A stretch of DNA of 64,000 bases, taken from Zantedeschia hybrid cultivar (lineage: Eukaryota > Streptophyta > Magnoliopsida > Alismatales > Araceae). How positions within the stretch are numbered: position 1 is the first letter of the stretch; each line of letters starts with the position of its first letter. The notes below the pieces were generated by a model that searched no databases, was not told the DNA's origin, and saw only the letters and a list, made by a program, of their open reading frames with translations. Position numbers and translations under genes: made by a program. This document shows, in pieces, positions 22,685 to 34,229 of this stretch. The stretch spans positions 46,110,045 through 46,174,044 of the forward strand of contig JARZZO010000003.1 of the NCBI GenBank assembly GCA_030544215.1, read 5' to 3'.

Positions 22685-24263
22685 TGTAAGGAATCGCCAA
22701 GAATGCAGCGGAAATAAAAATGATTACATTGTATCGGTTGCTGGGGTTGTAAAACGGACATTAAAATCTAAGCGGGAAGAACAGTTCTTCACCTTTGCGG
22801 GGTTTCGAATCTCCCGTGGATGAAGCCGACTCGTTAATTGCGCACGCGCACGATCTCTAGAGGTATCCACACGAGTTCCCGCAGCAGACGCGATTTCCTC
22901 CTCGACTTGAGTGTTCCGACCAGATCTCAGATCCACCATGCGCGGAGAGAGACAGATCCACTCCGAGAAGGAGAGAGAGAGAGGAGAGAGAGAATCTGGG
23001 GAGTAAAATTCGTCCAACTAACTTTTTACCACTCCCCCTTGGCCCTCCTTATATAGAAATAAGGATAAGCACAAGAGTTAATCCTCGTGATTATCCAAGA
23101 GTTTGGCCTTGGATAATTCTCCATTAAATCTTCATGTTTATCCTGCAGCTTTTCACAAAAACCCAGATAAGCATGAAATTTAACATCTCTCACCGTCTGA
23201 CGAGAACTCTTATGTGTGTGACCCTCTAGGCCCATATATCAGTCCGGTTGCAGGCCCATTAAACTTAGAACTGTTTCTTGAGTTTAATATTTATTAATTA
23301 ATATTTAAACATCATATGTTAAATGATTAATTTAATAAACAAGCAAATTATCATCCGATGATTAATTCACTTGGCCTTCCAATCATGAACAGCACCAAAC
23401 ACTACCTCATAATCCCAGAAGATATAAGGGATACTGTTCTCTTTAATTGAACCTTTCCGTCTGCAGATACCGCACAGATATAATCCTTCACTCATGCAAT
23501 GTCCCGATAACGCAAGGGTATGGTTTTATAGTCAAACCCTCTATCGCATTATCCAGATGGATTCCAGTACACAGTTAATATCTAGAAAGACATCTCTTTC
23601 ATTTGACCCTGGCCAGGGATTTATGTGTACACATCCATAGGACATTCTCTCTCCAGTCTTATACCAAGAGTGAGTGATCCCTTGTTGTTCACTCAATTAC
23701 CTTCGCAAGCTTTCCACTGTATCTGAAAGACCGATTATGGTGGACTTAATGGTTAAAGTCCACGAGTCAGAGAATCAATATACAATGGTCCACAAACAAG
23801 GTATCATTGGTGACTCAGGTCAAAGGACCAACTGTGCTACTGCAACGTTTGAATTCCCTGGTTGACTAATAGGTATAATTACCATCCAGGAATTCTTATT
23901 TGGGTCTGTTCAGTGAACTCATTCTCTAATGAGCACCCACTCGTTTGTCTTAGTGTCACCACACGAGTGAATGTGAGATCATTCACCCTCATCATATGAG
24001 CAGACATAACTTGTGTCGATCTTATCAGATATTTAATGTCCATCTCAAATATCCTATGATCGAGAACTATTTAAGACAATTGCCTTAGGATATTGATCTC
24101 ACTATCATGATCTCATCATGATTCAATATCCCATACATTTGTCTATGGACCTTCATTACGATAGTCGTTTGCGAGAACTATTAAATGAAGAAATAATTGC
24201 CTTTATTAATAATCTTGAACTAGAATGTACAATGATTGGCTTTGAGGCCACCCAATTCTAACA
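22685..24263 (-). mobile_element. Copia-2 3' LTR
   Basis: TGTAAGGAATC...TTCTAACA, 1579 bp. A minus-strand TATA box (CTATATAAGG) lies near 23048-23060. Only scattered substitutions separate it from the other LTR. Confidence 0.95.
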
Positions 24264-24277
24264 TTCTCCCACTTGGA
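24264..24277 (-). promoter_or_regulatory. Copia-2 polypurine tract
   Basis: The minus strand reads AAGTGGGAGAA directly upstream of the 3' LTR and overlaps the region just after the pol stop. It primes plus-strand synthesis in this family. Confidence 0.85.
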
Positions 24278-27200
24278 CTATAGCCAGTCACCCATGTGTC
24301 TAAGTCCCATAGACTTAAGGTGACGTTCTAAATTGTTTTGAGACAATGGCTTAGTCAAGGGATCTGCTACATTATCTTCAGATGAGACTTTCTCAACTAC
24401 TATAGCTCCTCGGGCGATGATCTCACGAATCAGATGAAATCGTCTCAGAATGTGCTTTGACTTCTGATGTGATCTGGGCTCCTTCGCTTGAGCTATTGCC
24501 CCATTGTTGTCACACAATAATGGAACAGGATCTGAAATGCTTGGAACTACTCCAAGCGCCGAGATGAACTTCTTCATCCAAACCGCCTCCTTGGCCGCTT
24601 CAACTGCAGCAATGTATTCTGCTTCGGTCGTCGAATCTGCAGTAGTTTCCTATTTGGAACTCTTCCAACTTACTGCACCTCCATTTAACATGAACACAAA
24701 TCCAGAGATGGATTTGCTGTCATCCATATCCGACTGGAAACTCGAGTCAGTAAATCCTCGAAGTTCCAAGTCGTTTCCTCCATAAACGAGAAATAGATCC
24801 TTAGTCCTTCTCAAGTATCTAAGGATACATTTCACCGCCTTCCAGTGTTCCTCACCTGGATCAGCCTGATATCTACTGGTGACACTTAGTGGGTGTGCCA
24901 CATCAAGCCTAGTACATAACATTGCATACATGATAGATCCTATTGCCGAGGCATAAGGAACTCTATCCATGTATGCTCTCTCATCAGGTGTCTTGGGAGA
25001 CATTTCTTTAGAGAGATAAATTCCATGCCTCATAGGAACGAGGCCTCTCTTGGAATTTTCCATGCTAAACCTTTTGACTATGGTATCTATGTACATAGAT
25101 TGGGACAAGCCAAGCATCCTTTTGGACCTATCTCGATAGATCCTTATTCCCAGAATATAGGATGCTTCTCCCAAATCTTTCATGGAGAAGTTTTTGGATA
25201 ACCAAGCCTTTACCGATGATAACATTCCTACATCATTCCTAATGAGTAGAATGTCATCAACGTAAAGTACCAAAAAGGTAACTGCGCTCCCACTAGCCTT
25301 TTTGTATACACAAGGTTCATCTTCATTCTTAATGAAGTCATAAGATTTGATTGCTTCATCAAATCTTAAGTTCCAAGTTCGGGATGCCTGTTTTAATCTA
25401 TAGATGCATCTTTGCAGCTTGCATACCTTGCTTGAATGCTCTTTGGAAGTGAATCCTTCAGGTTGTATCATATACACCTCTTCTTGAAGGTTCCCGTTAA
25501 GGAATGCTGTTTTCACATCTATTTGCCATATTTCATAATCATAGAATGCGGCGATAGCAAGAAGTATTCTGATTGACTTAATCATGGCAACTGAAGAAAA
25601 GGTTTCATCATAGTCAACACCTTGCCTTTGACGATATCCTTTTGCTACAAGCCTTGCCTTGTATGTGTCAATTTATCCATCTGCCCCGATCTTTCTTTTA
25701 AAGATCCATTTACTACCAATAGGTACCATACCTTCTGGCAGATCAACCAAGTTCCAAACTTGGTTGGCATACATGGACTGAATTTCTGAATCCATTGCCT
25801 CTTGCCATTTCTCTGATTCATGACTATTTATGGCTTCTAGGTAGGTTTGAGGATCATTATCCTCATTTAAGTGCACTTTTGGTTTGCCTTCATCGATATG
25901 TCCAACATATCTTTCAGGCTGCTTAGGCACTCTACCTGATCTGCGAACCTTTTGTGTATCATCTTGAACAAGTTCTTCAGTCGATGGTTCAGTAGATAAA
26001 CTAGTGTTGATTTGTGAGTCTAGAATTTCTTCCAATTCTATCTTGCTCCCACTGTCTTCTTTTGAGAGATATTCTTTCTCTAAGAAGACAACTCTTTTTG
26101 CGACAAACACCCTTTGATCGCTGGGCTGATAGAAGTAATATCCAAAACTCTATTTTGGATATCCCACGAATCTACATTTCTCTGTCCTGGAATCCAGTTT
26201 GTCTAGATCATGTCTTTTGACATGTGCAGGACAACCCCAGACTCTAACATGCCTAAAGTCTGGTTTCTTTCCTTTCCATATCTCATATGGAGTGGAAGGT
26301 ACTGATTTACTCGGAACTTTGTTCAACAGATATGCAGCAGTCAACAGTGCATATCCCCATAAAGAGATTCGAAGTTTGGCATAACTCATCATGGATCGTA
26401 CCATATCTAATAGAGTACGATTTCTCCTTTCCGATACACCATTTAACTGAGGTGTATAGGGAGGAGTCCACTGAGACAAAATACCATTATCCTTAAGATA
26501 TTATGTGAATTCTGTACTTAAGTATTCACCCCCTCGATCTGATCGAAGAGTTTTAATACTCTTTCCAGTCTGGTTCTCAACTTCGTTTTTAAACTCTTTA
26601 AATTTCTCAAAGACTTCTGACTTATATTTCATTAAATATATGTAGTCATATCTTGAGAAATCATCTGTAAATGAAACAAAGTATGAGTAACTATCCATGG
26701 CATGAGTGGACATTGGACCACATACATCACTATGTATTAGTTCCAATAAGTCCTTAGCTCTTTCTCCATGTCCTGAGAATGGAGCTTTGGTCATCTTTCC
26801 CATGAGACAAGCTTCACAGGTTGCAAATGATTCATAATCAAATGGATCAAGATATCCATTCTTTTGCAACCTTATGATCCTGTTCTCATTTATATGACCT
26901 AGCCTACAATGCCATAGGTACGATTTATTCACATCCTTATCTAAGCGTTCAAGATAATTATTTACCAGACAAACATCATATGAAATATCAAGTAAATATA
27001 ATCCATTCAATAAATACCCGGAAGCAAACAATTTGTCTCCTTGATAAATTGAACAACCTTTAGTCTCTAGCTTCATAGAATATCCTTGTCTATCTAAACA
27101 TGAAATAGATATGATATTCCTAATAATGGTTGGAACATAATAACAATCTATCAGTTCCAAAGAGTCTCCTGACGGCATCTGAAGTCTTGCTGTCCCCACA

Positions 27201-28207
27201 GCTAACGCAGCAACTTTTGCTCCATTCCCGAGCCTCATATCCACGTCTCTGCGGTTCAATCTTCTTTTACTTGTTAACACCTGCAAGTTATTGCAGATAT
27301 GAGAAACACATCCAGTATCTAATACCCAGGATGTTGATTCTCTATAAGACAAGTTAAGATCGATCATGAGAATACCTGAAGCTTCACCAAGCTTCTCCTT
27401 TGCTTTTTCTGCAAGATAAATCTTGCAGTTTCTCTTCCAATGACCTTCTTTATGGCAGTGGAAACACTGACCTTTATCATTGACTTTAGCTTTGTCCTTT
27501 TGTGCTGCCGGTTTGCTTTTCACTAGCTTCTTAGGCTTACCTTTCTTAAAGGTCTGTCCAGCTTTTCTTTTCTTGTTGGTCTTACCAACAAGCATTACAT
27601 TTGGCTTATCTTTCTGGATAGTGCCTTCTGCTGTCTTCAACATGTTGAGCAGCTCAGCTAGTGAAACTTCAATTTTGTTCATATTGAAGTTGATAATGAA
27701 TTGTGAAAATGAATCTGGAAGAGACTGTAGGATTAAGTCAATGCTTAGGTCATTGTTCATAACAAAGCCCAGCACAGCAAGCCTCTCAATCCACTCTATC
27801 ATCTTGAGCACATGAGTTTGCACAGATGTGCCCTCGCTCATTCTGGTCCTGAACAATTTCTTAGATATCTCATATCTTTCTGTTCTGGATTGTTCACCAA
27901 ACAACTCTTGTAGGTGATTCAGAATGGTCTTAGGTTCCATGTTATCATGCTGTCGCTGCAGTTCATTGTTCATTGAACCGAGCATATAACACTGGACCTT
28001 GACAGAGTCCACCTTCCAATTTTCATACATCATTAATTCATCTTCGTTAGCATTATCACTGGGTTGCACTGGATCTGGTTGATCCAGGACATAGGCTAGC
28101 TTTTCGCACCTGAGGACAATCTTCAGGTTGCATAACCAGTCAATGTAATTTGGTCCCGTGAGTTTGTTTGCATCAAGTATGCAACGGAGGGGGTTAGGTG
28201 ACGACAT
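24278..28207 (-). pseudogene. Copia-2 Gag-Pol, single frame with four premature stops
   Basis: The frame covers 1310 codons from an ATG at 28207. Gag carries LTGPNYIDWLCNLK and zinc knuckle CFHCHKEGHWKRNC. Protease has WVLDTGCVSHIC. GAG-pre-integrase has LWHCRLGHINENRI. Integrase contains TLRSDRGGEY and PYTPQLNGVSERRNRT. RT has QIDVKTAFLNGNLQEEVYM and YVDDILLI. RNase H has STTEAEYIAA and SKHILRRFHLIREI. The style is TNT1-94-like (Tork or a near relative). Stops at 26501 (TAA), 26150 (TAG), 25673 (TAA) and 24650 (TAG) are the only breaks; all five open segments share one frame, with no indel. The product would supply a cytoplasmic virus-like particle, reverse transcription and integration. Confidence 0.93.
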
Positions 28208-28389
28208 AGCGACCTACATAGAAATATATAAAATGAGCAGATAGTTCTTAAAATCAGATTTAGGACTTTTAATCTTGATTTATGCTCCCACTATTTTTCG
28301 GCGATCTGTATGACCCCCTAAGATACAGAACGGGAGATTCCGGTGATCTCCTAGTGGGGATCAGAATCCTTCGAGCAACATGCATGTGA

Positions 28390-28688
28390 CCTTGTGGTAG
28401 CACAACAAATCACATCAAGTCCCTTAGGCAGTCAACTCTTGACAGTTGCAACGTTTGCAATATCCGATCGATTTATCCCCTGAATCAGAATGACCTTGTG
28501 GTAGCACAACAAATCAATTTGATTCAGTTAAGTTTATCCATCATTACTTAGATGACATGAATTCACAGTGCAATCCTTGTGGTAGCACAACAAAACTACA
28601 CTATTTGTCCATCCATCTTAATGACATCACATGTCGTAGACCTAGTTTAATTTCTAAATCAAACAGACCTTGTGGTAGCACAACAAAT
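28390..28688. repeat. Four spaced copies of a 21-bp motif in the Copia-2 leader
   Basis: CCTTGTGGTAGCACAACAAA starts at 28390, 28494, 28575 and 28668. It is almost perfectly conserved while the ~60-80 bp between copies is not. Confidence 0.93.
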
Positions 28689-29816
28689 CCATTTGAGATA
28701 AGAATTATCCTAAGTTCTATAATGATGGTGGGTTACGTGGATTATTCTGAATATCTCACGTTTTCAACTTAAGTTTTAAAAGAGGGTTTTGATTTTGATT
28801 TGTAAAAATCGTGCTATCAATAGTATTTCGATTTGAAGTATCAATATACTTAATAGAAATATATATATGATAGCATAGTCCACAAATATCACATATGTGC
28901 AGAAAAATTAAATGGGGATGATCATGGACTGCTTAAACTACTATGGAATCATCGGAGCCAAACGATGATCCATAATAGGATCCTAATGTGAAAACAGCAA
29001 CACTGGTTCCATTTGATGCGAGTCCTCCCTCCTGAGGTGTCTTCAGAAGATCCCGTCCTCTTAGCTTAATCCGATACATTTAAATATGAAATTCAGGACT
29101 CGCAGGTCCACAAATGTACATTTAAACAATTAGAAACCTTGATCTTATCAAGGGGAGTACAATCTTATAGGAAGGTAGAAGGTACACTTGGATTAAGAGA
29201 GAGGAGGACACGCAGGTCCTATTTAAAATACCAAATGAAATAAGCATCGCATTCATCCACATCATTCATCACATAAAAAATCTAAGTCCATGATCATCCC
29301 ACCATAAAACACATCACATGCATCACAATCATCACATAATTGCTGTTTGGTATTAAATTTTATAAATATAAAATTATAATACCAATTAGTTTTCGAAATA
29401 ATATTTATTTCAGCATTATCAATAATATTTAAAACATTATTGACAAATAAACTAACTAAACTATTCAGTTAATCTAAATAATGATTCAAACAATTTGAAC
29501 ATTAAGAGTAATCAAGTTATACATGAAATTAGTTTAAAACAGTTTTAAACTAATTAAATTAACAGGGAAATTAATTATCTAAAACAATTTTAAATAATTA
29601 ACTAACACCCATTAATTATAAAGCCCTTTAATTGACTAACAGTTATTAAACACTTTAATAAGCTGTTAATACTCATAAAAAATTAATTAATAACATTTAT
29701 TAATTATTCTTATAATTATTCTGTTTTAAAACAATTTTAAAACAGATTTAATTGGGGTTTAATGGGCTAAAATTGGGTTTAATGAGGTTTAAACAGGCAT
29801 TAAAAACAATTTTTAA

Positions 29817-30235
29817 TAAAAATAAAAATGGGCCCAGCCCATTAGGGCCCAATGGGCCCGGACCCGGACCCTGGCTGGACCAGGGTCGAGCCCTAGCTCG
29901 GCCAGGGTCGAACCCTGGCTCGGCCAGGGGCTCTGGCTCGGCCAGGGTCGAGCCCTGGCTCAGCCAAGGTCGAACCCTGGTCGAGCCAGGCACCGGACCT
30001 GGCCCAGCCAGGTCCTGGCGCTGGCCGGGTCCGGCCGAGCCGGTCTGAACCGGCTCGGGACCGGCCGGTTCGCTAGTTCCTGCAACCCTGAACACCTTTC
30101 TTTCTACAGAACCAGCGGCTAGAAGGAAGGGTGGCAGCGCCGCCGCCGGCCGGCGACCGGCGCCGCCAGGCCCCTGCCGGCGTTGCCCCGGCGCCGGCAA
30201 CGTGCCCGGCGCCGGCAGGGCCGCCTGTGGCCTCC
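29817..30235. repeat. GC-rich degenerate tandem repeats in the Copia-2 leader
   Basis: 29860-30020 repeats CTCGGCCAGGGTCGAACCC-like units of about 22-28 bp. 30130-30235 is a GCCGGCG-rich segment full of short palindromes. This contrasts sharply with the AT-rich flanks. Confidence 0.8.
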
Positions 30236-30658
30236 GGTGAGGTGAAAAAATTAAGCCCAAAACCCCTCCAAAATCTGATTTTGCAGGTTTTAAATCCGAC
30301 TTTGGGCTCGATTTTTTTGGGACCTCCAAGGGCACTCCGGTGCCGATCTTCATACCCAATGTGAAGTGGTGACTATCAGCAATAGATCCAGACATCCGGG
30401 CCGCCATCCCAACACTTGGAAAGCCCGTACGAAGCCGCCGAAGTACCCCGGTTCATCATCACATGAAGAACTCCGAAAAACCCAAATAAAATCCGAAAAA
30501 TACAGAAAAATAATCAAATTGATTGTGATCATCATATGAACACTAATCTGTCATTTTTAATCGGATTAGACACAAGAACACGTACAATATGGGTTCTTCA
30601 CGCATAACGAGAAAAACACGCATAACGGTGCCGTTTTACAACCGAACCAGCGAACCTG

Positions 30659-30670
30659 GCTCTGATACCA
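30659..30670 (-). promoter_or_regulatory. Copia-2 primer-binding site
   Basis: The minus strand reads TGGTATCAGAGC, complementary to the 3' end of initiator tRNA-Met, one base from the 5' LTR. Confidence 0.95.
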
Positions 30671-30671
30671 C

Positions 30672-32250
30672 TGTAAGGAATCACCAAGAACGCAGCGGAA
30701 ATAAAAATGATTCCAATGTATCGGTTGCTGGGGTTGTAAAACGGACATTAAAATCTAAGCGGGAAGAACAGTTCTTCACCTTTGCGGGGTTTCGAATCTC
30801 CCGTGGATGATGCCGACTCGTTAATCGCGCACGCGCACGATCTCTAGAGGTATCCACACGAGTTCCCGCAGAAGACGCGATTTCCTCCTCGACTTGAGTG
30901 CTCCGACCAGATCTCAGATCCACCATGCGCGGAGAGAGACAGATCCACTCCGAGAAGGAGAGAGAGAGAGGAGAGAGAGAATCTGGGGAGTAAAATTCGT
31001 CCAACTAACTTTTTACCACTCCCCCTTGGCCCTCCTTATATAGAAATAAGGATAAGCACAAGAGTTAATCCTCGTGATTATCCAAGAGTTTGGCCTTGGA
31101 TAATTCTCCATTAAATCTTCATGTTTATCCTGCAGCTTTTCACAAAAACCCAGATAAGCATGAAATTTAACATCTCTCACCGTCTGACGAGAACTCTTAT
31201 GTGTGTGACCCTCTAGGCCCATATATCAGTCCGGTTGCAGGCCCATTAAACTTAGAACTGTTTCTTGAGTTTAATATTTATTAATTAATATTTAAACATC
31301 ATATGTTAAATGATTAATTTAATAAACAAGCAAATTATCATCCGATGATTAATTCACTTGGCCTTCCGATCATGAACAGCACCAAACACTACCTCATGAT
31401 CCCAGAAGATATAAGGGATACTGTTCCCTTTAATTGAACCTTTCCGTCTGCAGATACAGCACATATATAATCCTTCACTCATGCACTGTCCCGATAACGC
31501 AAGGGTATGGTTTTATAGTCAAACCCTCTATCGCATTATCCAGATGGATTCCAGTACACAGTTAATATCTAGAAAGACATCTCTTTCATTTGACCCTGGC
31601 CAGGGATTTCTATGTACACATCTATAGGACATTCTCTCTCCAGTCTTATACCAAGAGTGAGTGATCCCTTGTTGTTCACTCAATTACCTTCGCAAGCTTT
31701 CCACTGTATCTGAAAGACCGATTATGGTGGACTTAATGGTTAAAGTCCACGAGTCAGAGAATCAAGATACAATGGTCCACAAACAAGATATCATTGGTGA
31801 CTCAGGTCAAAGGACCAACTGTGCTACTGCAACGTTTGAATTCCCTGGTTGACTAATAGGTATAATTACCATCCAGGAATTCTTATTTGGGTCTGTTCAG
31901 TGAACTCATTCTCTAATGAGCACCCACTTGTTTGTCTTAGTCTCACCACACGAGTGAATGTGAGATCATTCACCCTCATCATATGAGCAGACATAACTTG
32001 TGTCGATCTTATCAGATATTTAATGTCCATCTCAAATATCCTATGATCGAGAACTATTTAAGACAATTGCCTTAGGATATTGATCTCACTATCATGATCT
32101 CATCATGATTCAATATCCCATACATTTGTCTATGGACCTTCATTACGATAGTCGTTTGCGAGAACTATTAAATGAAGAAATAATTGCCTTTATTAATAAT
32201 CTTGAACTAGAATGTACAATGATTGGCTTTGAGGCCACCTAATTCTAACA
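30672..32250 (-). mobile_element. Copia-2 5' LTR
   Basis: 1579 bp, equal in length to the 3' LTR. It carries the same TATA box (about 31035-31047). Confidence 0.95.
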
Positions 32251-32255
32251 ATTCC

Positions 32256-32474
32256 TCCAAGAGAGAGATAGAGAGGAGAGGGAGGAGGTTGGAAGAGGAA
32301 AAAGGAAAGAAGAAAGCTCCAGTAAGTGCTCTTCTTCTTGTCTCTATGTACACATATATAGAGATCTCCCATAGAGTCTCTATTCACTGGGAACTTTAAC
32401 TCCACATCCGTATCGGATAGATACTTGACCAATGTGGAAGTCAAAAATCGAACGTGACTCGGTCACGTATTACA
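32256..32474 (-). mobile_element. Copia-1 5' LTR, second part
   Basis: Continues 22537-22684 after removal of Copia-2 and one ATTCC copy. It ends TTACA, followed by the GTTAT target duplication. Confidence 0.9.
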
Positions 32475-32479
32475 GTTAT

Positions 32480-33529
32480 CTTAAGATTAACCTCAAATCA
32501 AGTCCTAAGAGATTTGAACCATACATTTCGGTTAATGGGATTAAGAAAAGAATAATCGTAATATCATTTGTGAGACCACTTCCTGCAAGACAAATTAGTC
32601 TCTCACATTAGGTTGGCAAAAATTTGGGCCGCTCACGAGTTACTTGAGGTAAGCTCAAAGCTAACTTTGCTTAGCTTGACTCAGTTGAGTAAGTTAATGA
32701 TCCGAGCTCAAGGCTGACTCAAAGCTCGATTGACTAGATAAGTCAAACCCAAGCTCGGTGGAGCCTACTAGGTTGGCTCGCGAACGAGCTCAAATCAAAA
32801 AGGTTTATTCGGTATCTATATTTCTTATACTATTACCGCCACAATGCAACACACCTCACTCGTCAACGAGACAACTCGCTTGAACTGCGTAAGTTACCTA
32901 AAATGGTCGTCCAAAAGATATGGAAGACATTATTTTTCGATAGGACTATGACATGCTCTGGGCAACCTTGATCAAATTAAGAGGATGAATCAATTATTTT
33001 CTTAAAAAATGGCATCATTGTTGTCACCTAAAAAATGAGCAAGAGAAGAGCCCAAAAAATTGTCCAAGAAGGCCCAAGTTAAGAAAACCCAAGATGCAAC
33101 AACTGGGCCCATTCTTGCAAGCCAAAGGAAATCAAATACAACCACTTTGGGCCCAAATGAAGAAGAAACCGAAAGGCAGAACCGGGCCCATGTTTTCAGC
33201 CGAGAAGAAGCCTAAAGGGCCTCCACTGCAACCGGTTTGAGCCCAAAAAGAAAGTATTTCGTGGTAGCCGTTAAATAACCACAAATGGTCCCCTCCATGT
33301 CCCATTCTTAGCCCATTGGCCCATGCTCAAATCTGCTCAAGGATGGATAAGAAGAGAAAGAGTGGTCTCCCCTTCAAAGATGCTTCTAGAAGGTGGTAGG
33401 TGAAAAGCAAAAATGGAGTCAATGGGGATTCTCCAAGTGCAAAGGCCCTATTGGATGGCTCCTAAGTGGGGGATTTTCCCTCTAATCCAAGCCTAATAGA
33501 TGCCTAATCTACCCCCCTAAAAATAACCC
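32480..33529. other. Unclassified interval with AGCTC-rich and GGGCCCA-rich repeats
   Basis: 32590-32800 is rich in scattered AGCTC/GAGCTC words, like degenerate plant dispersed repeats (possibly hAT-related, not proven). 33050-33250 has several GGGCCCA words. No coding frame is supported. Confidence 0.4.
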
Positions 33530-33780
33530 AAGGCTATCTATAAAAGAAACCCATCCTCCTCCAAGCAAAAGTTGGAAACAAAAGCCCGCAAAAAAGAAAA
33601 AGAAGAAGAAAAGAGAGAGAGAGAATAAGGAGGAGCACGTCTCCCTCCTCCCCTCCCCTCCATTTCCTGCAACCCAAGAGAGAAAAGAAGGAGAAAAGAA
33701 GAAAGAAAGAGAGTGATCGTTTCGAATTGTGCGTCGTTAAACACATGAAAACGTTCAATCTAAATTTATCCGGCTCACTC
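33530..33780 (+). promoter_or_regulatory. Promoter-like TATA box and purine-rich leader
   Basis: CTATAAAAG at about 33536 is followed by an AG/CT-rich leader. It resembles the TATA/leader part of an LTR or a small gene, but no gene or LTR partner was identified. Confidence 0.35.
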
Positions 33781-34229
33781 AAATCAAAATTTGGAAATTT
33801 AATAGTGGTGAGTCCGAGTCGAACCACAGGGAGTTAGAATTTTAATTTCGAAAACTTTGGAATCTAGTTATCTAAAAAAATAGATGAGAATTTGAATAAC
33901 TAATTACTTAATTAAGCTAAAACTCAATTAACTAATAATACTTAAAAATATAATTACTTTAATTAAACAAATCCTTTTTTTTTTCTTTTTTTTTTTCAGA
34001 AATTAACCAAAAACGTAAATGAAAAATAAGCACGACAAATAAAATTATAACATCAAAGACAAACTATTGTTTAAATATATAAATCATTAATTATCATGAA
34101 TCAAATAACCTAATTAACAACTAATAATTAATTAAACAACAACTATTCAAGAACTAATCTTAATTAAATAACCAAAAACTAACTAAATAATACTAACACT
34201 ATCCCTAATTAAAGAACCGAAAACAACAC
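33781..34229. other. AT-rich interval with a CCACAGGGA motif
   Basis: The minus strand reads CCCTGTGGTTCGACTCGG at about 33814-33831, a sequence often seen in plant gypsy-derived repeats. The remainder is poly-A/T-rich and featureless. Confidence 0.35.

Larger units (their letters stand above)
28208..30658 (-). other. Copia-2 long 5' untranslated leader
   Basis: A 2.45-kb leader between the primer-binding site and gag. It contains a four-copy 21-bp repeat near gag (28390-28688), a long AT-rich middle, and a GC-rich repetitive segment near the primer-binding site (29817-30235). No recognised coding sequence was found. Confidence 0.8.
22685..32250 (-). mobile_element. Copia-2 element (9566 bp, complete)
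   Basis: Both LTRs are 1579 bp (22685-24263 and 30672-32250) and nearly identical. The target duplication ATTCC lies at 22680-22684 and 32251-32255. An iMet primer-binding site (complement of 30659-30670) and a polypurine tract (complement of 24264-24272) are both present. One Gag-Pol frame (28207-24278) is interrupted by four stops. It is inserted into the 5' LTR of Copia-1, so it is younger than Copia-1. Confidence 0.96.
16092..32474 (-). mobile_element. Copia-1 element (old, split by Copia-2)
   Basis: The LTRs lie at 16092-16458 and 22537-22684 plus 32256-32474, each totalling 367 bp. The target duplication GTTAT lies at 16087-16091 and 32475-32479. Minus-strand features are a decayed iMet-type primer-binding site (22524-22535), Gag-Pol remnants (21105-17477), about 1 kb of 3' non-coding sequence (17476-16473) and a polypurine tract (complement of TCTCCCACT at 16459). 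Copia-2 is nested in its 5' LTR. The element's own length is about 6.8 kb. Confidence 0.93.

Noticed and set aside
29748..30407. 219-codon minus-strand frame in the Copia-2 leader
   Set aside because: Made of GC-rich tandem repeats; probably not a protein, although captured host sequence is possible.
33808..33827. tRNA B-box-like sequence suggesting a SINE or tRNA gene
   Set aside because: No A box, no cloverleaf and no oligo-T end were found. The motif is common in plant gypsy-derived repeats.
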